From contig NC_088301.1 in the NCBI RefSeq assembly GCF_032854445.1, forward strand, positions 40,101,187 to 40,165,186: 64,000 bases of DNA. Direction: 5' to 3'. A program made the translations under genes and the position numbers. The stretch is from Liolophura sinensis (taxonomy: Eukaryota; Mollusca; Polyplacophora; Chitonida; Chitonidae). Under the pieces are notes generated by a model that had not been told where the DNA came from, searched no databases, and was given only the letters and a program-made list of their open reading frames with translations. Each line of letters opens with the position of its first letter. The stretch's first letter is position 1. Positions 26,101-41,100 of the stretch are shown here, piece by piece.

Positions 26101-29100
26101 TGTTCATGGGTAATTTTTTACGGTTCACAAAATTTTCAGTACGTCATAAGATATCTTAAATTTCAGTCATGATTGTCGACCACCAGATATATTACTAGGG
26201 GTTTCAGTCGATTTTCAAATTGCCTATATTGGGCCAAAAAAAATTAGACAGTGTTGGACGGTACATCTTGAAATTTCTGATTCAATTTACAGAACTATAA
26301 ATAGTTAAGTGGTTTTCATTTTCGCTTTGACAAACTTTGGTGTGACCAGCGTTGATTCTTTCCGTCTGCATGTATCAGTTTTGAGCATAGGCCTGTGAAA
26401 TGTGTGTGTTACTGGTGATAAATGCAAATTCCGACAGTATTTTTTATATTTATTATCAAGGGATATTTTTTATTTTTTATTTGCTGGTGTTGGGATAATT
26501 TTTGCCAGAATACCTGGCCTTTGCAGTTCTTGGCCATTTGAAGAAAAAATGTTAGATTTCCTTTATGATTACATCTAGTGACAGGTGATGTTTGAAGAGT
26601 TCAGAAAGATTTTGAGATTAAAAATCAGTGCGCTAGTTATCCATCAGTTGCTTATCAAAGACTGATGTTACCTTCCTTTTGAACAGGGCAAAGAGTGCAA
26701 AATTTCTGGTGATGTACATTTATTGATATCTGAAAAATACGTATTTGTATTCCAGATATTAACAGGGAACAGTAGTTTTACCATCAGGTCAAGATTTTCA
26801 TACCACCTGGTCAGCTGTTTTCTTGTTGATGTTGTTGCATTGGTTCAAAAACTTGAGTGATAAATATATTTTAACAGTATAGTGAGTGAAGTAACAAAAT
26901 ATAACACATATAACACCGTTCATTCATTTTGATGTGCCATGCTAGCAATATTCGCTGTTCAGCCGGTTAGTTAACCATCGCAAGACAAGCCGAAGATATC
27001 AGATATGTCATCAAAAAGATATTTTACTCTGAAAGAAGTATGCGTTTTTGGTTTAAAACCTGATGACTGGGACCAGTTGACTCAGTACCATTGGACCAGT
27101 TGGCTTGGGGTTAGTTGTATTCCTTAAATATCTTTCACTTTGATCCTATATTTGAAATCCAATACCCGTTGGTAGTAACTTTTAATTGAAACAGTGAAGA
27201 AAGTGAAAATGCTAAGTTGAGTGTTATTTTGAAATGTTGCCATTAATTGGCTGTGGAAAGCAGCTCCAACTTCTAAGGCCACTGTCTGTGACAGGGTAGT
27301 ACACCTGAAATGTCCCAAAGCTGATTTGTTAGGGGTGTCACATGAAATACAAAAGTAGTTCATCTTAAAATTTGCATCAGATGTTTTTGTATATCCAGAC
27401 TTCCGCTTGCACTCGTCATTGTCACAAATTTAGAACAATTTTTTGAAATGACGATAAAAAAAAAACTTTGAAAAAGTGCGAATGTTTTACTTTTTTTATT
27501 TACTTAATAAAAAATACAAATGTTCTTCAGAATCTACCATAATTTTTCTGGGGGTTTTAGCAGATTTTCGCAATACTTCTAATGAAAATAATCCACTTTC
27601 ATTTCAAACGGCCTCATCTCGGCGAAACAATGACACAGTTGTATGGTGATTACTTAACAGAAATATACCAAGAGGGCTCAGCATTGTTGCAAGTTGACTT
27701 GCATTAAATAACAAATGAAAGGGAAAAAAAAACATCAAGGGAGATAAATAAAGGTAGTTACACTTGTAAATAAAGTTACCTCCCATGAAAAATTTAAGCT
27801 TTTGCACTTAATAAACTATTTTTGGGGGATCCCAAGTAAATTAAATGTTTCAGAATATGTGCCAGTACATAAATGTGATTGACGTCAGGTTTTCTCCTGT
27901 CATACTGTGTCCTGCCTCCAATGTACTGATCTTAATGCTGCACTTAAATGAACTAAATTTACAAATTCATTTCCTAACGAATTTTTCTGACAGAGGAAGT
28001 TACATTTTACTGGCATCCTCCAGATAGGTTGAAAAAAGGTTTGATTTTTTTGAGGGCAATTGTTTTAAATGTAACGTTTGATAAACATCCAGATATAGCT
28101 GGAAGAGACCAAACTGATTCTAGCAGCTACACCAAGGCATATAAAAATGAATTACAGATGGACCTACAAGAGTCATGGATACTGCTTCCATTCAATCAAA
28201 TGATGATCACAAGATTAAATCAAGGCTGTTAAGGAAGTATGGCCAGAGAAATATCTGATAAGAAAAAGCAGTTATTATGGAGTTTATATTCTGAACACGA
28301 GCCGTCTGTTTTATCGCAACTGACCAGTGCAGTGATATTAGTGTGAATTCAATCATTAGATCACTTGTAGACTGTAGTCGCTCAGCTACTGCTCCAGTAG
28401 TCCAATCGAACCACATCCTTTGAACACATACTGAAAAAACTTGTATTCAACACACCTTGTGATCAATCCTAAATGGGAGAGAATCTTTCTCTTTACTAAC
28501 GTACTGCATAAAATTGGTGAGATGTGATATCTTCAGTGATAAGTCATGAATCGCCAAAAGATTTTTTGAAATTTCAGTTTAAGATATCTTTTGACAAAAC
28601 CCAGATGATCATTGATGAATGTTTTCATTTCTCGTACTTTTCTCAGCTTTGTTGACTAGCATATCAGATACCTTTCACGGTGGAGTGATATAAAATTGGA
28701 AGTCAAATTACCTAGCAGAATGTTAAAAAGATCTGGAGAAAACAAATAATGAAAGTATGTGGCTTGATTGTTATTTGACAGCTGCACCAAGGTAAACACC
28801 TATACTTGTCCTTTTTGTGAAGTGTGAAACATATATCAACTAGCTATTAAGTTAAGGATTAAGACATAAACCAGCTAAGTAAGAAAAATTGTTTTTTTGC
28901 TTAGCAACTAATTGTGTTAAATCTGTCAACAAGGAGCCAGCCCATAAAAGGTGATATAATCTTTAAAATTGAATTATAATATATATTTGCAGCTGACTTC
29001 ATTGTTTCAGATTGCCTTGGACTATTTTACTAGCCATATAATGTCTTTAGCCAAAGTACACTGAGCAACCATTCTTGATAAATCCCCCAGTGAGGAGAGT

Positions 29101-32100
29101 TCAAGTAATGTCAATGAAGTTGTCATGGTAACAGAATGAGAAACACAAGGCGTAGCAGTTGTCTCATTGAATGCATGAACATTAGACAGTGAGTAGTTTG
29201 ATAGATGGAAATCAGTGAATGTGTGTAATCAATAGAGGTTCAGTGAGGATTCGTTTGGACTACTGGTAATGAACAAGTCATAAATTATATTTCCATAAAT
29301 ATTTGAGGCTTTGTTTGAAAAGAATTTGGTGTTCTTGTTGTGACCTGTCTTAATTCAGTTACTACAGACATGATTTTTTTCCGCTTTTTCTTTGTTCATT
29401 TTCGATTAATTTACCTGTTTTCCGTTTTTTTTTTTCTGTGTAGTAACATTTTGTAAAGTTCCGATTTATTTCCTCAAAATAAAGTCGAAGATTCTGTCAA
29501 TTTGCCGATGCATGGCTACCGAAGTCTGGCATTGCCGGAGGTTATAATGTTATCTGAATGGAGTCTATGGTCCAGTCAGATCGTGTGTTTCATTAAGCCC
29601 AACTGTTTCAACCAATCGGGAACAAGATACCATTATTCGAAGGCAGAAGCAGAGCCAGCCCGGTCAAAAATGGCGGCAACGTCTCGGAGTATCGTGGATT
29701 GATCAGATAAAGATTTTGATGTGCGTACAGTGGACAAGGGGTTGAAAAACATCTGGAGGTGGGATTGGCTTGAACGGAAGGTCGAAGGGGAATATGTGGG
29801 AAAATTCATGAGGAAGATAACATCCGCCGGTTTGGCTTTCTGCGAGTTGTGCCACAAAGATGTGCATTATGGGGGTCGCAGATGGAAGGCGCTAGCACAG
29901 TTGTATTCTGTGCGATAACATGCCAATCTAAACATTTGACTGAAAATGCTGAAAATGACCTGTACACTACTAACAATGTCTGAACCAGAAAAAATCTGTT
30001 ACATGTATTAAATTTTGGCTTTGGTACAAAAATGCATTCTTCTCTCTGTCCAGAAGATTAGAGTTCTGTGGGGACAAAGCAGATGGGAAAATCTGTAAGT
30101 CAGAAAACAGTGTTGGTTTTCTTCATATTTTACAGGATTCTAGTTTGATTTTAATAGCCAAAAACGTCCCAGAATCCATTTTCAGCCACACAGATTTCGC
30201 TAGCTTCCGGGGCCTAGGCGACCCCTGGACCCCGGCCTGTTTGGGCTATGATAGTAAATTTCAGCTATTTTCTTGGTTCACCACAATCATGTCTGGTTAC
30301 TAGTAGCGCTGAAACTGTTATTAATTTTCACAACTTGAATTACCAAAGATCACTGTTTCAATAGTATTTAGTTAAACGGTAGACTTATTTGATGTTTTAT
30401 TGTCTTGGGCAGTTAATATGGTTGAGGAGGTTAGCACACCTGCGAGGCGCATTGACCCAGGGGCCTTTCACCAATGCAGTTGCTGTGTGTTCAAGTTCGG
30501 ATCATGCCGGGTTCCTCTCCAGCCGCACGTGGGGAGATCTTCCAGCAACCTGCAGATGGTTGTGGGTTTCTCCCGGGTTCTGCCTAGTTTCTGTCCACCA
30601 TAATGCTGGCAGCAGTAAAACTCTAATCAAATAAATAATGTTTTCATGCTGAGCTGATCACAATTGAAAATTGATTAGCAATTTACTATCCGAATACTGG
30701 AATCAACATTATTGGACGTGGTTATCTGGTTTACCGTTTCAGCACTAAAAGTTACGTTTCCTCTGAAACTGTGACTCGAGCCCAAGCGGGATCAACCATT
30801 GTTCTTTCATATTCTGCAAATACATGTACTACATAACCAGTTTGCATGCAAAGCATTATCGCAAAGAAATGAAAAATAGACAACACAGCTTAGGCTTGAG
30901 TGTCTTTAGGCGGGAAAGATTCGCCCTTATTTGAATTGGTCTAGAAAGGCAAATGTTTTCGACTTCTGCTTGGATGTTATTTTTATGTTTAACATATCTA
31001 ATTGACATAAATTTGGTATTGGGTATTAGGCTTATAATGAAGTGAATGCAGGCCACAATCTTGAACACAAATGTGCGTAAAATAAAGTTGGTGTAATATG
31101 AACTGAAAGCAAACAGTATCCCAGGTTCCGTTTAAAGTTTAGTGTTCATTATCCTGGAGGTCACCTTCAAAGCAATTGGTGACAACTGCTGAGTTCAGCA
31201 TCACTAATTCTTAAGTCAAGCTTTCTTTTGTTCTTTCCTTTTACATTTCATTCCTAAGTTAATTATTACACCTGTCCTGGAGTAATTTGTAACCTAATGA
31301 CAGTAGTTCTAGGAAGTTCCAGTTCTGTTCTTACTTTGCTGTCTGACCAGTCGAACACTCCAGCCTAACACTGACTTCAGTCCCCACGATCCTCTCCTGC
31401 ACCAAGTATATTGACATACTGCACATGGCAGGAAAATGTGGACATGGCTTTGCCTGTAAGTTTACGTAAATAATCATAGTATAAGAAGACAATAAATGTA
31501 ATTTAGGTGTCCTTATGTACTTAGTATCAGGTTTTTACACGCATGTTATAACATATAATGTAAGTGGTGGAAATGATTTCATTTGTTTAAAGATTACCCT
31601 CAGAGCATTTTTATCTTTTCCAAAATGTATCTAATGGCCATGAAGCCCACTCACAGATGTTTGGACTTGGCAGAATTGGTAATGTTTGAAAAAGTTATTA
31701 GGTGAGCCGCTTTGCAAAGTTTAAGAACTTCACTATAGATTTTGAATATTAACCGCACACATACAAGGCTGATATTTTGTGATGGGTAATTATTTGGGCT
31801 TTTCAAAAATAGCAAAAATTTGATTGAATTTGCGATCTATTTATTGCCCAAAAAATCCCCATTATAGTAATTGAGGTTACTGTAAATGAACCAAAATTTC
31901 ACCTGAAAGCTGCATAATTTTTAGAGATAGATAATGAATGTGAATTGGATGCAGGTGTAAGTTTACAGAGGATAACCTTTGAATTTTTGTGTACTGGTGA
32001 AGTTTGCTTTTTGTTCAGTTGCTAATATCTATCACAAACAATCAATATCAAAGTATTGCTGCACTCCTTACATATAAGTTGACACTTTGCCAGTCCAGTC

Positions 32101-35100
32101 AGCATTTGTTAACTTTTTTGTGCTATGGTATTTCAATTTAACCTCGTAATACATTTCCATTTAATCGGAAACCTGAATTCACACTATTCAAGAAATGTCC
32201 TGAGAAGAAAAAAAAAAGGGTGGGGGGCATGTACTTTTGTACGAAACTACTGTTAAACTAGACACTGCAACCATGAGACTCAAAACCGTTTATGCCACTG
32301 CACAAGCATGTCTTCACTGATGTATGTATGTGTACTTGTATTTTGAGGGACACTTTAACCATATAGAGTGCTGAGTTATGCACTTATAATTGGTTGCTTG
32401 GAAACATTCTGGCACTTTAATGGCACCCTTCTACCCATACATTCATATTTAATGTAACATACTAATAGATTTCTCTCACAATGCAGCCAATAAGTGATAA
32501 ATTCTTCTGCTCTTCAAGGATGGAAAAGAAAACTATAATGGAGAATATCTTGGTAGATTTACCGGTCACGATGGCTCAGTTGGTAGAGTTTCCGGGGGCG
32601 GTAGATCGAAGGTCAATCCTGGGTCACGTCTCACCTAAGACCTTTAAAAGAGGAAGTTGTAGCTTGTTAGGTGGTGGTGGGTCTCCTATTTTAAGAATTA
32701 GTAATGTGCTCCATGCTGTTAACGGCCTTACACTAGTTGCCATTCTTATAGAATAATATTTCCCAGTGCTTCAGTTACGTCTTTTTGCTCTAATTTATGT
32801 ATGCCTAATGTATAATATACCACTGGTTTAATCCAAGCTGTGGTTCTGTTACAAGTGCATGATTCAAGATTTGCGGTTATGCGTCCTTTTAAATCTGCTG
32901 AATGTGTGTCCATGTACCTAGTTCTGTATGATTCATTAAGTTTTAGGATGGCTGTTTGAATTGTTGCTGTCTGATCAGTTTGGAAAATGGTTACTTTGGG
33001 TTGTCATTTGATTGGAGCAACCGGAAAACATTCTTTACTGGGCATAAGCCGAGCACATCAAAAAAAAAAAAAAAAAAAAAAAATCAGAATTCCAATGAAA
33101 CTTGAAGAGTAGGACCCCATGCACTTTTTTTGGAGAGTTAGTCGGGTTATACCCAATGGGTATATCTTTTAGAATAATGATGGTGTAATGTCATTTCTTC
33201 ATCGTATTAGATTTGTGTGCGATTATCCTTTAAGTGTTTCATGGTTTTCTGTTGATGTTGCTTGAATGGAGTTGGTGGCGAAATTTTAGATTGCAATTCA
33301 TGCTGTTTAAAGGTATATCATTCTTAGTAAGTTACAGCTATTATTGTAATTTGTTTAGGAAATCATATTCTCCCAGAGGAAGACTTGTCGGATTTTTATA
33401 AAGGATTGTTAAGTGATGCAGAGGACTCAAAACCAGTAAAGGTAATGGTTTTTTGTTTTAAATTATTTTGAAAATTTTTGCTGTTAAACATTTATAAAAT
33501 AATATAAATTAAACCAGCATTTCACTTTTTTCAATTTTTCAAGTAGCACATTTTGCTTACTTTTGATTGATGCATCAGTTCATCTTGTAGGGGCAATTAA
33601 ATGTATATAGAATCAACACTGATTGGCTGACAGTATAGTGTCCTGGGTTAAGCCCTGTAGCTTTGGTCACACTGAAATAAATCTGCCATACCTAACATTT
33701 AGGCCTGGTGAAGCATAGCCTGGACTTGCCTGTCTCTAACACCAGCCAATCAGAAGTGATTCTGTACCGTTTAATAGTTTTGTGTGTGAAGAATGATCAT
33801 TTTCTCATTATGAAGATTTAGTACAAAGTATGTGAAATAAGGATAGTGATCTTCAGTAATATACAGGGTGTGCTGTATTCTTCATGATCTTCAGTGTTAC
33901 CATGTGGGAAGTCATCAATTCAATGTAAATACGTTTTATTACGCAAGTTCATGTAAAGTGGGTAAATAATGGATTTATAGCAATGTTTATACTTGCATGT
34001 CTTATTTTTTTTTTCCCCCTCCTAGTTTACCCCAGAAAATATAACCCAGGCTGCAGTAGATTTTGTTCGAAGCTTGGACTCCATTGAAAACCTGGACACA
34101 GTTGGAGAAATTGTCTTCAAGTATGTAAAATTTGAAATGGCTTAAAATAATCTTTAAAAAAGATAACTTCCTCACAAACTTTTATCTCCTGTTTGGTGGG
34201 TCTGTTTTACTATTTTATGGGTTTATCTATTGATACAGAGATGATTTTGTTGTGCCATTGTCCATTATGGCTTTTGTCTGGAAGGGGCCTCCATGGTCAA
34301 ACGGTTAGGATACTAACGCAGTACAAAGACCTAGGAGCCTCTCAACAATGCAGCTACTGTGAGTTCAAGTCCATCTTGTGCTGGATTCCTTAAGGGTTCT
34401 GACCACTTTTCCTCCCACCGTAATTCTGCCCTGTAAGACACCAGAAATTGCGTGCAGGCTAGAACTTTGCATGTTCATTTATAATTGTTGGTAGACATAT
34501 TATCACACTTCACATTTATCCATTTTCACAGTTACCATGGTAACCAGATATTTATTTTCCCTAAATCTATCATGTAGATAGATTTGTCTATATCAAGTTA
34601 TAACTTTTGTTTTGGATGTGGATTTTCATATTTTGGTGGCTACATCTGTACAGTGGTGGTTTGGTATGCCTGACATTTGTCCATTTCTGCAGTTGCCATG
34701 GTAACCGGATTGTAATTTTTACTTTTTGCTGTAAAAACAGATATGGCTTTGTGCCCAGGTTATGGATAGAATTTTTTCCAATATTTGCTTAGGAAATGTT
34801 AAAGAAGAAATAAGTTTGGATGATGAACCAGTAATTTCTATTTAAGCATGTAAGGCATGTCTTCTGTTTTGAAGGAATTCCAAAGGTGACAAAACGGAGT
34901 TGTTGTCCAAATTCCGTCAGTGCGTGCAGTACTACATCAATGGAACGCATGAAGGATTTCTGAAGTATCGACCTCGCCTGAAAAGTATGTTTTACACATA
35001 AATGAGGTGTAGAAAGACATTGTGTACAGACCTACACATAAATGAGGTGTAGAAAGACATTGTGTACAGACCTCTACTTTGCATGCCAATAACATACTGT

Positions 35101-38100
35101 GTGTTTCCAACTTTGAGTTCAAATGTTGCCACTCTTCATGTACTTTGGTTGTATACAAATTGTAAATGGAAAGAACTGTTGTATTTAGCATGCAAAGCAT
35201 TAGTACATGTAGGCTATTTTTTCAGACTTGTTGCCAATAAGCTACTTAGCTGGTTTCTTTGTGGCAGCGAAAAACTTGATCAACTCGTCTAAATTAATGG
35301 TTAATGGTATGAGTCTGTTGCTTGAGACATCAGTCTTGATGAATATGAGTTTATTTGCCTGGTTGCAAGATGAATTTTGTTAAATATTTAGGTTATAAAA
35401 ATATGGCAGGTTCACGCTGCATCATATCAGGTTTTGTCGCCATATTTGACCATTAACATGGCATTGTTCTAGTTCCTGACGGCATGAAACAACCAGGAGG
35501 CTATCCAGGTGTATTTCAGAATGGTCAGACGAGAGGACCAGGTGGTGCCCAGCAGGCTGCAGCCGTAAGGACACGTTTTTAACTTGATTTACAGAATACT
35601 GAGAGTCGATTCTGATTGGCTGGTGTGAGAGATGGGCATATTCAGGCTAAACTAATCTAAGTAGCATTTTATGTATGACATTTAATAAAGCTTGATCAAG
35701 GCTACAGAGTTTAACCCAGGAAATCTCCAACTTTAGGTAATCAGATTCAGTTCTGTATCTCTTTAAGGTTTAGAGTTGTGTTGTCCCGAGGGGTATCTTG
35801 TACCGTAACTGGTAGGGTGCGGTGGATTTGTGCATGTTACCTCTACTTAAAAACTGTCACAAATAAAACTCTCTTGGCATTAAACACATATAAGATGGAA
35901 TAAATATTAATCAATTTAAAGGGCAAACAGATTTCCAGATATTTTTTGATTTCTGAGTGGCTGTATTGGTATTATCATTTTGTGTTACATTGGTAATGAG
36001 TTGAGGTAGCTATTCCTGTCCAGACAAGATGGTAAGGGGCAGGCAGTTTTGATGTCAAAGAGTTACAACATAAGTAAGATCCAAAATTCTGAGCATTGTA
36101 GAGATATTTTAAGTTATATAGAATATATTCTATTTTACCATTGGTGAATGTGTACTGGACTGCTACATTCTTATTTTTTGTGAAGGAGAAGGGAGAGGAA
36201 ACCTCTGGGTATGGTGATCAGTCCACCCCACAGATTGTGATCAACCCCCCGGCACAGGCAGCTACGCCAACACTAGAAAGCGAGCTGGAGGAGCGAATGA
36301 AGGACGTGAAACTGGAAGACAGTTCTCCACCCAACGAAACCGTCGAGAAGGGAGCAGGAGGTGAGTTAATCAGGGCTTATTCTCGGTGGAGGGTGGTTTG
36401 GCTTGTAGTACAGATCAGCTCTCTCGCCAGTGTTAATTGGCCAATTGGTATCACCAAGAGTGTGTAAGTGGTGTAATTTGATCTAGCTTTGTATGTGGTG
36501 GTAGAAGGGTTGAAATAAAACCTGTTTATTTTGCTTGCTTTCTGCTGGAATTATGGAGTAAATTCTTTGATAGGCACAAGTTTCATTAATTATTGTATGA
36601 TGCCAATTACTGGATAGGTATGTTAGGAAAGAAAGTTCAGCATGATACATTTAGAACAATTATTGAAAGTCCAGTTAACAAATGAAAAGCAGCCTGAGGT
36701 TGCATGTTAGAATTTTTGTTTTATATTATCATGGATTTATTTTTTGCAGATGCTCCAGCTTCAGCTAAACCCCCTGCCACATCTCAGGTATTTGCTATGT
36801 GTAAATTTCAGGAGCCTTCGCTAGGCAACTACAATGCATATAGTTCTGTAAGAAAATTGTCTTAGTGTTAAATATCTTTGGAAAATAAAACAAAAAAAAC
36901 ACTTGCACATTTGTGGCTTCTAAAAATATGATTCTGCAGTGACCTGGAACTACATGTATTTATTGCTCAACCTTTATTTAAGGGTTAAAATCGTTTTATG
37001 AAGTTTCAGTGGTTCAATCCAACTCTTAATCATCTGTCTTTTGGATAGTTTTGAGGAAATAGTTTTAAAAACACCTTAAATTTTCATCACTTTAGGGTTC
37101 CATTTTCTGTCTGGAAGTATTTGATTTGAAGTGCTGTTTTGCTCTGCTGTTTTCTATAGCCATCAGGGAAACCTCAGTCAAAGGCAGGGTTTGACCCATC
37201 ATCGAAGCTTCCAGTCATTTCACCAGAAATTATGCGCATTGCCAGTGAACGTCACCAGAAAGGTCTAATGACACCATGGGTCTATCAAGTTCTCTCACAG
37301 GTGATAAAATTGAACTTCTTAACTCTTATGTGTAAAGAACTTTGTAACTTAAACAGGGCAATTTACACACTGTGTTCTGACTCTTGAACAGTGGCATGAT
37401 CCAGTAGCCTAAATTTTTTGGCAAAACAATTGTGCTGATTCATTTCTCTAAGTGGGCTACTGGAATATCACCAGCCCAATTAACTCCCTTATCAAAATTT
37501 GTGAGAAGAGAATGAGACTTAAATCATCTATGTAGCTGTTGATTTTTACAAGTGTTCGTAAGGAATTTTTATGTGTTATTGAAAGGCTTATGTTGGGATG
37601 TTATATATTAGTTAATGGCACCTCTGCTTTTAAAATCTTTGATTAAATAATGATATATTTAATTTCAGGGAGAAGTGAAGATTCCAGCGGTGCTAGAGGA
37701 TGATTCCAGTCGTGATTTGCCAGTATCTGTGGACCTTTACCGGCCTGTCAGAAAGACCGTTTACTCAGTGCTCCTAAACCTGAACAAACACAAAATTATT
37801 TATGAAAATTCCCCTGAAGATAAAGGTACAGGATCATTGTGCCTTAATTTTTACATTAAATCCAAAGAAAAAAACTCTCATGAAGAATGTTAGATGAAAG
37901 ACCATTAAATACTGTCGATAACAATAGTTTGATTTTTGGCGGGGGGAGTTTTTCACCCTAGTAAAATGTATTTGAAATTTTGGATTCTGGATGTCCTTTG
38001 TTGTTGCATCAGGTTTTTAAATGGCTAGATTTCAAAATCTACAATAAAACTTGCCAACACAAACACCTGTGTAAACAGACATTTTGTTAATAGCAACCAT

Positions 38101-41100
38101 GCCACTTGGTCCGCTTTAATCTTCATTTACAACCCATGTGATTTTTATTAAACAAACCGACACCTGTTTATTGTGAATACTGAGAGTGATTTCCAGTCCC
38201 CACGCAGCATGCTGCTGGCCAACTCCCACCAATCAATGTTATCCCCGCTGGTGGCAGTGAGGTCAGAAATGCTCTTAGTGAACATTTTCTCTAATTAATG
38301 ATCCAATTTTGACCAATTTTGTCATGTACATTGCAGGACAAACCGATGTGGCAACCCTTGAAAGCACTCAGTTATTTCAGGCAAATTTCATGCATTTTAT
38401 GTTAGTCTTTTGATACCATAAACTCGACTGCAGCATAGTTACAAGTCCAAACACTCACTCTCACTCTGCTGTGGCCGAAATACTGTCAGTTTGTAGGTAA
38501 ATTCTAATCCTTCATTAATTCATTCATAGAAAACTTTGCATGAACTGAAAGGGTACTATGTTAACATCTTCAAGTATGGCATCAAAACCAGTAAAAATAA
38601 CTGATTTCTTGGTGCAGTGCTGAACTGTAGACCTTATGGCACTCATGAATTTGGGTTTTGTTTTCCAGCCAACAGACTAACAGATATCCATCCTAAATCA
38701 TTTGATGTACCAGTAAAGGAATGGGTTGTCAGAAGAGGCAGTAACAAGCCGACATACGAAACGGTAGTGGCGCACCCAGTTGACTGGAAAACGCCAAGTA
38801 TTGAGCGGCTGTGGCTTGGGCAGCAAGCAGACGACAAGAATCGCAGATTACGGGCATTCCTGACATGTATGGGCAGTGACAGCCCACTCATGCTGAACAC
38901 ATCCTATGTACCTCAACACTTACTCCTCATGTGCTGTGTGCTGCGGTATGTTTTTTTTCTTTTTCACACTCCCTCAATGAAGGGATGGACAGTCACTTTA
39001 GTTTATGACAAACGGATTTTGATTTTTGTAAGATCCTTTTTAGGTTCTAATGTCGCCCTTATCAGCACAGAAACATCAAATCTTTTTATTGGCACTACAA
39101 TTGCCGTAATTTGGATACGCAATCATTCTAGTGGTTTTCCTTAATTTAGTGGAATTTAAGATTTAAAGATGCTTTTCTGATGATGCAGAGGTAAGTCTCA
39201 AGCGTGGTTGTCTTGCCATTAACTCACCAAATTCATGATGAAATGAATTTTGTTTTCAAATGGACTAAGGTGATATGTGTTTCATTTGCTTAATTTGGGT
39301 GCTTGTGTTTTTCTGGCCCACTTCATACTGTCATGGAAATGTTACTAGAAGCCAAACACTGTTTTTCTGTGTGCAGGTATATGCTTCAGTTTGGTCGAAT
39401 ACTGCAGCGCCAGGAGTTAGATGCTTTCCTCGCCATGAGTGTGGCCCCTCTTTTGCTGGATGTACAGACCATGCAGGATCTTAAGGTATAACAGTATCCT
39501 GTTTATAACAGAAATCTTTCAGAATTTCAGCTTTCTAATGGCTGTGAACGCTAACAAGTACATATATTACAAAAGTCAGTACAGAAAAATGTGATGTATA
39601 AATTTATCTGTTAATATATATCTTGTTTGAAGCTTCCGTCAATGAACCTGCGTGGGGTACAGGTGGCTGCCCTCTTCATGTCTGGTATTGAAACAGCTAT
39701 CTTCGCTAACGACGTCTGTGGTGCCCCAATTCCCTGGGCCATGTGCTGTCCGTGGCTCTCATTTGATGGGAAACTCTTCCACTTCAAACTTCTCAAGGCC
39801 AACAACAATACTCCTTTGATCGACATTTGTGATGGGCAGGTTTGTTTGTATTTGTGTCTTTTGCTTCAAGGGTAACAGGTTTGAAAAGAAATAAATATAC
39901 ACTTCAAAGGGAACTTCCACCTGGCAGTTCACTGCTAGTGACACCCCCTATTCATTGCATGAACCTTATTTAAATGTAAGATGTGAAACTAGATTATAAG
40001 GAATAAAACATCTAGTTCAAGTCTAAAACCAAATGCAGTAATAGCAAACTGCTTTAATAAAGGACTAAAGCAACATCTTACTTTCTGGAATACCTTGCTT
40101 TTCGTTCCAGGTTGAGCAAGTATTAAGGGTAGAACGCATGCGACAGGCAATCATGGAAAACATTCGTGTGGAATTTGCACAGCCACGCCTTCCAACAGCT
40201 GGCTTCTATGGCTACCCTCCAATGCCCAACCCCTACAGCTATGGCCCAATGAACTTCCGGCCCCCAGGATCTCGGCCACCACCACCTATGATGCCGATGA
40301 GCCCTGGAGGAAAACCTGGCAGCAGAGGAAGGGGTCTACTGGGTAAAGCTTTGACGTTCTTTTAAGTACACAGCTTAAAAGAATTGAAGTGTGCACAAAT
40401 TTTCATAAAAAATTTCTTCACCTAAATTTCTTCCCAAACATTGCATTTTCAGAGGCAAATAAATGTTATGAAATGTGACCTTTGGTGCATAAACAGGCAT
40501 TTTTTCTGTAGGTCATCATCTGACCCTCCATACAAATCTCAAAATGCCTTTCTAAATCAATAGAAAAATCTGAATGGGGCAAAGAGAGTAACTTTGTTAT
40601 GGCCAATATATTTAGGTCATATACAGTACGGCTTGTGGTACATTGTTGCAGGTCGCTCCCCAGTGGATGCTCGTGGGGGACAGCTAGAGATTGCTGGTGT
40701 GGTTGTGGGCAGCTGGGGACCAAATCTGCCCGGAGGTAACCGTGGTGGTCGGAGTGGAAACCAACTCTCCCCTCATGTCATGTCTGTTGGAGGACCTCAC
40801 AAGGGCTACGAAATGGCAAGGTAAGCAGTGCAAAACTTCATAGGGAAGCTATTGGTCTGGGTGTTATTTTTCATTTATAGTGTACGATAATAGTTTTAAG
40901 AAATAAAAAAAAATTTTTTCATTGAATTAAACAATTGTCCAAGATAATTGGGCTTGTGCCTCCATTACCTTGTAAATACCTTTCCTGGTGAAATATCATT
41001 GTAGCAGAAGAATTTAATTGTTATGTTGCATGGTATCCAGTTAAGCTTGTTCTTTTAATGTCCTGTATAATAGGCTCCCATATATGGATTTAAGGTTAAG

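Larger units (their letters stand above)
23834..33358 (+). other. FAM120 intron 1, 9.5 kb
   Basis: This is by far the longest intron in the window. It holds a foldback (24005-24615), a pair of inverted 70-bp repeats (25985-27120), a decayed zinc-finger frame (29670-29918), two SINEs (30405 and 32562) and a 24-nt A-run at 33060-33083. I saw no further conserved exon, though alternative first exons cannot be excluded. Confidence 0.7.

Noticed and set aside
32481-32756. 91-codon plus-strand frame
   Set aside because: Most of it is the translated SINE at 32562-32760.
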